Origin: Takakia lepidozioides
Lineage: Eukaryota; Streptophyta; Takakiopsida; Takakiales; Takakiaceae
NCBI GenBank assembly: GCA_030704615.1
Contig: CM060734.1
Span: 43,292,042 to 43,356,041, forward strand
Direction of reading: 5' to 3'
DNA: 64,000 nucleotides
The notes under the pieces are model-generated. The model worked only from the letters and a program-made list of their open reading frames with translations, made no database searches and was not told the DNA's origin. A program made the position numbers and the translations under genes. Positions 12,429-22,875 of this stretch are shown in pieces. Positions within the stretch are counted from its first letter, which is position 1. Each line of letters begins with the position of its first letter.

Positions 12429-15400
12429 TCAATGGGTAGCAGCTAATAGCTCTGAAGTGACCAGTTGCTGCTGCCCAGGGGTTCCAGGAAACTGGCCAAT
12501 GTCTTGGCCCTCAACAACTTCAAAGCCCTTCTGCAATCCAATGCTGAACTCGTCCGGATTGAGCTCCCCCCTGTCACGGTAGTCAGCGATCTGTGATGCC
12601 AAGACAATGATCTCATTAGATAGTGCAGGCCGTAGCCGTGTGGACTTTTGCAAATGTCTAACCCATAGATTAGGAACCCACTGTTTACTGTCTGCTGCAA
12701 CACACCTACACAAGTACCAACAAATCATACGTAGGATCCTTGCCTACCACATGAATAGGATACACATGAATAGGATCCTTGCCTTCTCAATCATCTACAC
12801 CATTTGAGAGGACAAATGAAGATCTTAGCACCACATGAAATGGACGTGAGCAAACTTGAGCTAGTAGCCTCTGCCAAGCAAGGCCAAGCATGGTTGTCAA
12901 GAAAAGACAGTCATTCTTGTATTGTTGTGGAAAGCTGTACTTTCTTGGTTGAAAATCCAAGGGGCTTACATGCTGACCGAGGGCAATGCCACTCAAAGCT
13001 GCAGCCTCCAGGCTGGAGCCCAAGAGCCAATCACCACAGATACCCACCCTCCCATGCGCGTCAAATATGCAGGGCACATCTGGTGTATTTGTTGGAAGTG
13101 CTGCACCCCTGACAAATTGATCAAACAACCCTTGTCAAATTCTTCTAGAAACAGATAAAGAAGAACACACAGGACAGACATTCCTCGTGGTAAACTTGTG
13201 GCTATCCACCCCACTGGTCATATACAGAAACAAACATATTATCTATGGGGAGATAAGTCTGAAGGGTCTGTTTGGAGCATTATAGTATCCAACAGAAGCG
13301 GTTAGGGCACAAGGCCGCCTTACAAGCAATCGTGGTGTACGTAGGATGTCACCGTTATAGCCGACCCAAGTATAAAAGGGAATCGCGAGGTCAACTGGCC
13401 ACCTAATGTGTGGGTATCTGGGGACTTCCTAGCCCTTGGGGGAGGTTTGGGCAACTGCATTGCCCTAGTTACAGCAGTTAAAAGTTACCAACTTCCAAAC
13501 GGCAGTAACCCTTTGGGATGAAGTGACACCATAATTTACACTTGCTTCAGCTGGAGTCAACCTTTTGGAACAGTATAGCAAGAAGAAACAAAGTGACAAA
13601 TGGACCAGAAAGAATGGTCGCCCGCAGCCACTGACCAAGCATAAACGAGCTTGTACTGGATGTCCTGTCCTTCCAGGAACAGGATGGCCTTACTAGACTT
13701 GAATCTCTAAATACTTAGATTAAAAAAAAAAATGTACTCGTGAGACGTTGTTTGCCGTAGCCTCTAGATACATAGGTGAAGAAGAATAGAAAGAACAGAC
13801 CTGGCATACTGTAGACCTGTGGCTATAAACCCCACTGGACAAGATAGATGACCAAACAGAATGATAGCCAGCAGACACTGCCAAGCATAAACCAGCTTGC
13901 ACTAGATGTCCTGTCAATCCACGAACAGGATGGGCTTACCAGAGTTGAACCCGGGTGTAGAAGGGGGCAGGCATGGAGCCCTCAGATAGCCCAAGTGCAG
14001 TTTCTGCCCCCTGCAACATTTCCCTTTTCACCCTTTCTGCCTTCACCACTGGTATGCTCTCCTGCAGTCCATCCACTTATCTACTTGGGATCATCTTTAT
14101 TTATGTTTTTGGTGGTTGCATGCTTCCAAACTGCATCAGACTGATCCATCATTCACACTACAAATAAAAACCAGAGGATTTACTATTTTTTATTTTTTTT
14201 TCCCAAAGCCTTCTTTTTTCAGTTTTTTTCCCATAGACCCCGCACATGTTTTGGGGCAAGAAAGACAGAAAGAAAGCAAAAAAAAAGAGAAACACTACAT
14301 TGTCCACGCAGGACAGAGAGAGCAAGAGAGGGGCATACCTGGGGAACCTTGTTCTTTTTACCGTAGGCAGCTGTGCTGAAGAGGGTCCAACAGTGAAGTT
14401 CTTTCTCCTCTGAGAGAGAGAGCTTGCTTGCATTGTTAGCCATCCATGAAACAGCCTTAACACCTTCTACGAATGCACCATCTAGAGGACGGTCAGCCTT
14501 AACACCCACGGGGGAGGGGAGAGGCTCCTGAAAGGCAGCCATCAGGGCCCAGATAGAGCTCAACTCCAACCTCTGCAAAGAAGATCATTTGCATCTTGTA
14601 AAGGTTCTCCAAGCAAACCACAGGGGATATTCACATTGTGAGATATTAAACCATCATGAGACCACCCATTTTGACGGCGAACAACCAATGACTGAGAATG
14701 CTAAGTCAGTACTAACCTCTTCATTGAACATATGAAGGACCCTTCTACTGCAGTGGGTCCATATCAACTTCAAGGACATGGTCTTGAATTAACATGTGCT
14801 CCTTGGAAATTGATAGACTAACAATTTTTGTCTAACTGTGCGAGAGCTCCAGGAGCAGAAAGCACATAGAGGATGCCACATTCTCAACAACACACAAGCC
14901 TGTCCAACCTTGACACATGTGTGAACTGGATTACTAAGCAATTCATCTTTGTTTTAGTGAAGAACTAGTATCCATAAAAGTAGTCTCTGTTCTTTTTTAA
15001 AAACGAACCCTGAAGATAGGATTGCAGAGGCATAAAAAGTGAAAGACCTTCATTTGCTTGTACACAAGAGGTACACCTGATGGGCGCAGCAAACGGTTGG
15101 CACATTTACCTACAAACATCCAATAAAACTTCAGGAATGGCCACAGTAATTTCCTGTAGACTGAACAGAGATTTAAATGGAGCTCACACTGAAATTCAGT
15201 ATTTTGAAAAACGTTTCTGATGACATAGAAAAATTATTCCCTTTAGCAGCCATTGCCTGTTCATCTGTCTGTCAACCTAGCCTGTCTCTTCATCGACAGC
15301 TGCGAGTATTAACTCAGCAAAATAAACCAATTTTCTACAGCAACAGAATGCCTCGACATAATAGGTATCATTCTCCTCTGCTTATGGACAATCTACCCTC

Positions 15401-17704
15401 ATTTTGATGTCGTAATGCCCGAGCTACAATAAGAGAGGATTAAGCAAAGCTTCTGTACTGCCATTTATAACTGAATTTACAAAGAAAGGGTCTCTTGTCA
15501 GATTTAGACAAACTGTTCAGCAGAGAAAAACAAGGGATGAAAAAAGGAGGATAGTGGGGGGATGCCGTCACCATTGTGGGCGATAACAACTGCATCAAAA
15601 CTGCCATGAGGCGTCCCATTTTCACTCAACTGCCAGCGGTCACCACGAGGATCCATTCGGCTGATCCAGACAGGCCTTCGCACTTCAATCAACCGGCTCT
15701 GTCCTCCATCTCAATGCAATGGCAAAATGCATATGAGAGAAGCATAACAACATTGCCAATGCTCAATTGTATTCCTGTGTCCCTCTTGGTGTTGTCATGT
15801 AGATCAAGAAAAGATTCATATAACTCCCTCCCACCCAAAGAAAAGGAACTCACACGTGACACAATGTGATCTGCCAAAGTACGCATCCCATGTGTTCCAA
15901 TATACCGAGGCACGGCTGGCAGTTCTACAAACTGCCCACCAGGTTGTAAAGTCCCCACCACCCCAGTCCACTCCTTCACTGCCCCCTCTTTGATCCATTG
16001 GTCGACGATCGTGCGGAAACGGGGATCTGACACAGTGAAATACTGAGCAGCATGATCAAAAACTAAGGATAACCCCTCACGTAGTTCCACATGTCTTGTT
16101 CCCATTCGTCCTCCTAGCCCATGCTTCCCCTGCAGACATACCCATAGTCCACAATGTTGATCAATGTGTTCAGGGTTTAACAAGGGGTTTCAATTTTGCA
16201 AGCTTTAACCCAGAAGCAATCATATTAGAATAAGACATGCTGCACATCAATATCCCTCCACTTATAACAGGTTGGCTGTGGTGACTGGTAGGAAAGAGAA
16301 TGAGTGTACTCATAAGAGATATAGAGAGCTCAAACATGCTTGCACAGCTTCATGGCCACAAAACCCAGCACCCACATCCCAGAAAATAATGCAGGTGATT
16401 TGGAAAGAGGACGTATGTATGTGCGACTGCGAAGAATTGTGAAACTTATATTCAGGATTCGGAATGCTTGCCGTATCGAAGACAGTGGAGCGAATTCCAC
16501 GCTCTTCAAGTTCGAGGGCGCACAGAAGGCCCGACATGCCCCCTCCGAGAATAGCGATATGGGGGTCCTTGCGCATTGGAGTAGTAAAGTGCACCTGCTC
16601 AGCTAAGGCAGGCTCCTTTCTCCTCTTCCTCTCCAATCCCGGATCTTCCTTCTCTTGATCACCTCTCTCTTGCCTGCTAAACCCTTCATTGCTTACATTC
16701 TCTCCCTCCCCCATGTCACTCTGTCCTGCTCCACGCCGCCTCTCTCCAAACCTTTCGCTTGCCCCATTTACTCTGCTATCTCCATCTCTGTCTCTCCCCC
16801 CAAGTTTAATTCCTGGTCGCTCACTGCCTTCTGACCTCCCTCTCTCCCGCTGCAAAAAGCTGCCGGTATCGCCCCCTTTGAATTCATCCTTTCCTTTCTT
16901 CTCCCTCCCAGAACGTGCTTCATCATTCTTCCTCGTAGAGTTTCTCTGAGAGGGACCAGGTTTAGCTTCTTCTTCGTTGGAAAAGTCCTCTCTCCCTTCT
17001 CTTCTGTCTATACCGAAAGTCTCCCGGGAAATTTTTCTGCCATTCCCAACATTTTGAGTGGGTTTGCCGACCTCTCTCGCAAAGCCCATTTCGCGCTCCA
17101 AATCCTGCCCCCGGCCTTTCCTCTCCCCCTTAAACCCTGGTCGCTCTCCCGATGAACTCGTGGGCACTTTGTGATAGCTGCTGCTCCTCTCTCCTCTCTC
17201 CTCAGAATTGCGGACCTTCTTTTGAGGGCCATCTCTCACCTCTCTGTCACCAAAAAGGCGTTCTCGTTCCCCCTTGTTGCCAGTAAAACTCTTCACATAT
17301 ACCTCATCATCTTCGTTTCTCCCATTCTTCGGGTTCCCTTTCGAGTTGACAGAAGCTCTGAATTGTACACACAATCCTCCAGGTATTGAACGTACCACTT
17401 GCCCGAAGCCCAATGTTATTCGCGAATCCACCACTCCTTGCAACGAAAGAGACGAGAGGAAACTAGGGAGAGGGCAACTTGGGAGTGATTGTGATTTGAG
17501 AGTACAGAATTTGGGAGCTGGCCGATGCCCATACAATGCGAGATTGGAAAGGGACGAACAGAGCTGATTTGAATGTTGCAGCTGAAGTGCATGGGAGATC
17601 AAAGGCTGGAAAGATAACGATGATGGACACAGCATCTGCTGAGCAGCTGTGAATGTGTACATTGCATTTAAAGATAAACCCACAATTACAAACGGTGAAT
17701 ACAA
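12429..17704 (-). CDS. Renalase-like FAD/NAD(P)-binding oxidoreductase, probably plastid-targeted (784 aa, 8 exons)
   Basis: Exons in transcript order are 16472-17704, 15854-16129, 15572-15698, 15048-15109, 14339-14572, 13940-14061, 12970-13108 and 12429-12590. All phases match and the total is 785 codons. Exon 1 encodes a transit-peptide-like start, then about 250 residues rich in Arg, Glu, Gly and Ser, and finally the dinucleotide-binding loop HIAILGGGMSGLLCALE at about 382-398. The next exon continues with GKHGLGGRMGTR and FDHAAQYFTVSDPRF. Later exons give AVVIAHNG, LELSSIWALMAAF, HCWTLFSTAAYG, FYTRVQLWGAALPTNT and GICGDWLLGSSLEAAALSG (the FAD-contacting C-terminal motif), ending in DIGQFPG. 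Substrate is unknown; plant homologues are uncharacterised flavoproteins. The charged region is unusual for the family, as is the GC-AG first intron. An ATG at 17662 is an alternative start. Confidence 0.9.
13501..13560 (+). repeat. SINE-like 3' tail (copy 2), in an intron
   Basis: The block GGCAGTAACCCTTTGGGATG...ATAATTTACACTTGCTTCAGCTGGAGTC matches the copy at 29359-29439, sharing GACACCATAATTTAC and the AG-GTC ending. Upstream, from about 13285, a possible Pol III-like head (GGTTAGGGCACAAGGC) gives a plausible total length near 270 bp. Confidence 0.4.
13601..13955. repeat. Diverged direct duplication inside the oxidoreductase gene
   Basis: Blocks 13601-13715 and 13848-13955 are about 80 percent alike by eye. 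Both contain CCAAGCATAAAC(g/c)AGCTTG, ATGTCCTGTC and GAACAGGATGG. The downstream copy carries the true 3' end and donor site of exon 6 (13940-14061), while the other is a decayed copy of the same stretch in the intron. Flanking sequence (CTGTGGCTAT...CCCCACTGG at 13195 and 13805) is also duplicated, so the original unit was about 600 bp or larger. Confidence 0.6.
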
Positions 17705-17953
17705 ACGCTCAGGGAGAGATAGAGGCTGCCCTCATGAGAACAGAGAACCGGGACCCCATCTGACGACAACTGAGCTTTCGTGAACTGAGAGAACTTAAAA
17801 GTATGGGTTCCTCAACCTAATAAACAAAGAAGCTTATCCATACATGTAAGACGTGTCAGCCCATCCATCAGTGTTGATCGTCGTCCTGTTCACCACTTGG
17901 GTTTGTCGGAGAGAATCGATTCTCTGTAGCAGAGGCTGCAGTGCGAGACAGAT
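17705..17953. promoter_or_regulatory. Shared bidirectional promoter region
   Basis: Only about 250 bp separates the start codon of the minus-strand oxidoreductase (17704) from the proposed start of the plus-strand mTERF gene (17954). Both proteins have organelle-targeting-like N-termini, so joint regulation from one intergenic promoter is plausible. I see no clear TATA box on either strand. The extent depends on the mTERF start, which is the least certain part of that model. Confidence 0.55.
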
Positions 17954-20900
17954 ATGTGGGGGCCGGTGGAGAGTGTATCTACATCACGGGCCTCCTGGTC
18001 TCCATCATTCTACGGTCGTGTACACCTTTGGTAAGCTGGGTCCCCATCTCTCACTTGGAATGGAACACCAGTGGACGAGAATTTCAGAATCAGTTGTGAA
18101 TCGCAATCTGCAATTTTTTTACCGAGAGAGGGGTAGATCTCCACCTCTGGCCCTCTCGCCAATTAGCATTGATTAAGGATGTTATTTGTTTGATGTTGTC
18201 GCTGGAATGTTGCAGGGAGACGGTGCAAGCTAAAGACCGTCAAGATGTTCCCTGGCTATGGGATCCTTCGGAAAAGGTCGTATTGCGCGTGGTGGACAGA
18301 AATTTGGCGAGCTTTACTGGAGAGGCTACTTGCACTAGTATATCCCTGACCAATGTGACAGGTAGTTTGAGAATTCTCAAGAAGAACAAAAGCTGGGCAA
18401 GCTGCTTGCTGCAAGAGAAGACTAAAGCTGAAGACGTCAGAGCTGTGTCAATAGCTTCTCTAAGCCCAAAAGATCTGCACACCGAGGGTATGGCCAGACG
18501 TAGCCTCTCATCTCTGACCCTAGGCGTGGTGGTTGAGCACGGCAGTGAACATAGGCCTTGGACAATTAGGTTACATCCAGTGGACTCTGATAACAATGAT
18601 TCATGATTTTCCTAGCTCCGTCCCGGTCTGATCAATATCATCCTGACAGGGGCATGTTTCAGAAAATGCAGGTGAAAGGAGAGATGGACCAAGTGGGAAT
18701 GAAACTGACCTGCGGCGCATGTTGAGAGAGAGACAAGACAGGGTAGGCTCTTCAAGCCCCACAAAAAAATCTCTCGCAAGGACCCGTCTCAGAAATGAGG
18801 ATGAGAGATGGGGGAAAGATGGAAAGATTTCGCGAGAGCAGGGGGAAGACACGGGTGTTAACATGTCAAACATTGATGCTGAAGATGATCCTTCTATGAA
18901 GATAAGAGTGGAAAAAGCACGGTCTTTTTATGAGGATCAACTTGCACTTAGAAAAGCCCTGAAAATCAGGAGAAGCGACACAGAGAAAACTTTGCAAGAA
19001 GCTTTTCAGGCTGTGAAATTGAGCACCGGATATTCAAAAGAGGTGGTGGCCAACATGCCAGAATTTGTGGACCAATTAATGGTTGAAGCTGTTGCCCTCA
19101 AAACCGAATCCAAATATGTGACATCATCCTTCGTGGCACGAGCAAGAGCTTGCATTGATCGCAGCAAAGTGGTGCACATAGTCAAGTAAGTGTCTTTCCC
19201 AGCATTGAAACTTGTGTGAGAGGTTAGAGTGTAGTTGTAACCGGTTTTGATCACAAATAAAGGGAGGCACTGGTTATTTTCAAACTACAGTTTTCCTCTG
19301 ATTCCGTTTTACTACTCAAGACTTAAGTCGATGTGTCTAATGTAAGGTGGGGATGTGAAGATGGATGAAACACAACAACGTGACTATTCCTCGAGTGGGC
19401 AAACTGGTGTGTATGACAAGCCCTCACTTGGACAAACTCCAGCAGCGAATCACATGGCTCAAGAAAATTTATGTCAGAGGAAGGGACCTAGGGGTGGTCC
19501 TCACGAGACAAGGCTGCATTTTAGAACGTCCTCTAAAAGACCTCGACGAAATTGTTAACTCACTGGAGGGAGCTGGACTTAGAAGAGAGTGGTTGGGTTT
19601 TGTGGTCAGCCGGTCACCAGGGGTGTTATCTCTTAGCAGCCAAGAGCTCCATGGGAAACTCGCCTTTTTCAATGAGCTGGGTTTAACACCAGAACAATTT
19701 GGAGTAATGACATTCAACTTTCCAGCAAGCATCGGCCACTTTTCCATCAATGAGATGCAGACTAAGGTGCCATTTTCTTCATTCAAATTTCTGTCAATCC
19801 ATGAATATCTAGGTGTACCCATCCACAGGTTGAAGTCATTTGCAGTTCCCCAGAACTGATGATGGGTTTTTCTATCTACGGGGAAATCAGCAGAGTGCTT
19901 GCACATATCCAAGAACAAACCTTTTTAGCACAGTTGTGACACCTTTTGCCCAGGTTGTACGCTTCCCATGGTAGGGACACGGGGGGAGAGAAGAAAGAGA
20001 AAGAAAGTCATGAACTTCAGAGAGAGAGAGAGACAGCTTTTGGCCAGTGGTTGGTAGGACCTGCACCTTTCGTCTCAAACTCGTGTTTTTGGTTCATACA
20101 GGTGGACTATATGAAACTTCTTGGGCTGCATGAATTGACTATTGGAAAAGCCATAGCCAGACGTCCCCAGTTACTTGCTTGCAGTGTTGATGAAGCTTGG
20201 CGACCACTGGTCAAGTATTTCCAGTGCTTGGGCATACAGAGGCCAGGCATACAGCGTATAATGGCGGTGCACCCTGCTGTATTTTGTCTCAATCTTGAGT
20301 TCAACATTGCACCAAAGGTATCTCCATGGTAGATATGATCCCCATATGTGTTGGAGCCTGAGTCTGGTCTGACTCGAAAGATCAATGGGAACATCTAGTA
20401 AAATGGTGGATGTAAACCCTGCTTACTGCTTCTTCGATATCAGACTGCTCACTTTTGCAAGTAGGCAATGCACAGGGATGCTCAGTAAGTCGAAGACAGA
20501 AAAAGCTCAACATTGGTTCTGCTGTACGACTCTGATTTTTGAGAATTTTGTTAAATTGGTGCATCATTGCATCAAGATCGCAACATGTGAACTCAATTTG
20601 GCCCCATGAACACCAGAGGGACCTGACCAAAAGCATGGGGGACGGGAAAGGTACGGTTCTTGCGGGCAATAGGTGTACATGAGGAAGTGATTGGCCAGGT
20701 GCTTGTTGACTTCCCACCTCTTCTCAGCTACAGCCTTGACAAGAAGATTCGACCAGTGGTATGGATAACTGCCCCTTCTCTGACATACACAGTTTTCCCT
20801 TCTGTCTATCAGCCCACTATGCATACCCTTTGAGAAGTGGCTCTCTGTGTCATCTTGTCAAGCCATGGTTGAGTTAATACAGTGGGAGTGCATCTGGTCC

Positions 20901-22099
20901 CTTGTCAATGTGTTGGAGTTAGTCTAAACTTTATATCGTTGAGTTACTTGCTCTCGCATTGTCATGTTTCATTTTTACCTGGGCACGCTGATGTGTTATA
21001 GGAGTTTATTGACAGTTTTGTGTACTTGTGGGTGGCAAAACTAGGTGAGGTTGCTACTGGAGAAAGCAGGGGTAGCTGAAGAGAATGTGGGGAAAGTGAT
21101 TGGGCTACAGCCAGAGTTGATCGGGTGCAGCCTTTCCAATAAGCTGGAGCCAATCATCGAGTATCTTCTTAATCAGAAGCTTAGCCGTAGCCAGTTAGGA
21201 GCTATGGTGACAGACTTCCCCATGCTGCTGAAGTACAATATTCCAGTGATTCAACCCAAGTTCAAATATTTTAAGCGTGTAATGGCCCGACCCTTCGAAG
21301 ACCTCGTTGTTTTTCCAAGGTGAGGGCTGGGTCTCAGTACAGTTTGAGGAGGCTGAGATAGTTGCTTTTGGAGCTTGTGGCATCAAAGTACCCCAGGTAT
21401 TGTCTGTTTTTGTTATCTAAGGAAGACAGGATCCCTTTCCCTCTAATGTATGCTCAAATGGTGTGCATGGGCAAATTCCAATGACTTCAACTTTGAGGTG
21501 AGGGCCAGCTGATTTATGGCAAGAGGTGGCCAGAGCTGGCTCTGAGGCTTCAAGGTGTGCAGGGAAGGATCTAATAAGAGGAGAAAGTCTGTGGGGATTC
21601 TTTGGACCTAACCTGGGCCAGGTGGCCACTCAAAATTGCTTGACCACTGACCTCATTCTAAACTTGAGCATATGCATCATGACTATTCAAGGGACTGTGT
21701 TAGCATTTTTCCGTTTGTTTATCATTAACAGGATTTACCTGGTGGTCTGTCAGGTACTTCAGCTACTCATTACAGGGAAGAATAGTCCCAAGACATCAAA
21801 TTGTGAATTCGAAGGGGTTGAATTTTAGCTTGAGGTACATGCTGGCATGCAGCGACGATTTGTTTGATCAGAGAGTGGTGGCAGCATTGGCTGCCCCAGA
21901 TTTTCAGATGGAGGAGACAGAAGAGGACGGAACTGCTTATACAAATGCAGAGATGGAAGATATTCGAGATGTCAATGATGAGACAGAATATGACGAGACA
22001 GAAGAGGATGGAAATGCTTATCCTACAGATGCAGAGGAGATGGAACAGATGGAAGATATATCTGAAAGTGATGTATTTGACCGTTTGGAACAATTGTGA
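17954..22099 (+). CDS. mTERF-family organelle gene-expression protein, EMB2219/mTERF2-like (about 695 aa, 8 exons)
   Basis: The model is 17954-18030, 18216-18361 (or to 18487, also in frame), 18672-19185, 19361-19766, 20102-20317, 20651-20758, 21045-21319 and 21754-22099. Phases agree throughout. Exons 3-8 are secure: they read as serial mTERF helical repeats with the usual leucine and proline spacing, for example GLRREWLGFVVSRSPGVLSL, HELTIGKAIARRPQLLACS, EEVIGQVLVDFPPLLSYSL, GKVIGLQPELIGCS and LGAMVTDFPMLLKYN, then YFSYSLQGRIVPRH and LRYMLACSDD. Plant mTERFs are nucleus-encoded helical nucleic-acid-binding proteins of plastids or mitochondria acting in transcription and RNA processing. The C-terminus is a Glu/Asp/Met-rich acidic tail of about 60 residues. 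The first two exons are tentative: the Ser-rich start MWGPVESVSTSRASW looks like a transit peptide, but an ATG at 18719 is possible. Confidence 0.85.
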
Positions 22100-22875
22100 A
22101 TGACTAAGTGATTTGAATGTAGTATTAGGACATCTAGTGAACAGAATAACATGTAATGGCAAGCCTAGAAACCATGGCTGGAGGTTGCCTTTCATATATG
22201 CTTAGCAGTCTGATTGCACAACAAGAGCAAATAGATTGCAACATGGCCTGACACACTCACCACCTGCATGGAAGGGAAGTCTGCATTTGCTCTGCAGGAA
22301 ACTGAGGTCTATTCTGTACCCCAGGGTTTCAAATAGTATAAGGAGTCTATCCCCAGGGGGATGACAACAGAGAACCCATCAGCCAAGTCCAACAAATACT
22401 GTTGGGGACTTTATTGCAAAGCTCAAGGTATGCCTAACGCAACAGCCACCATCCTCCGATCTCCATAAGGTCTGAAGTCAACCTGCCATCGAACCTCGGT
22501 GTCTTCCAACCCTCTCCCCACGGCACACAAGATACCAGAATGTATTGAGACAAGAGTCGACAAAGTTTGTTCCGGATACAAACCACTTCCATTAACGATC
22601 ATCACTCTGTACCTAAGTCTGGGGCCCAGAAAGATGAACCAACAGATGATCAAAACCGAACCAACTTCGGTGTTTGCAAAGGAAAGGCCAAGATAAACCA
22701 TCGAGATACTAGCCTGTGTGAAGCATGTGAGGTGACAAAGATATGCGAGTCGTTTACAATTTGAAAAATTCAAACTTGTTGAGGCAAGCCCTAAATGCTT
22801 GAGCGGGATGTTAAGGTTTGGGATCGAGAGAAAGACTGGATACCGTCTTGAGATCGAGAGAGAGATCAGGCTGCC
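22100..22875. other. Spacer between mTERF and zinc-finger genes
   Basis: This is the 3' UTR of the mTERF gene and the promoter of the next gene on the same strand. GAGATCGAGAGA-type purine repeats lie just before the start codon at 22876. No separate gene is supported. Confidence 0.5.

Noticed and set aside
16689-17567. Plus-strand open frames opposite the oxidoreductase exon 1
   Set aside because: They are antisense shadows of the Arg/Glu-rich coding region, which leaves the other strand open.
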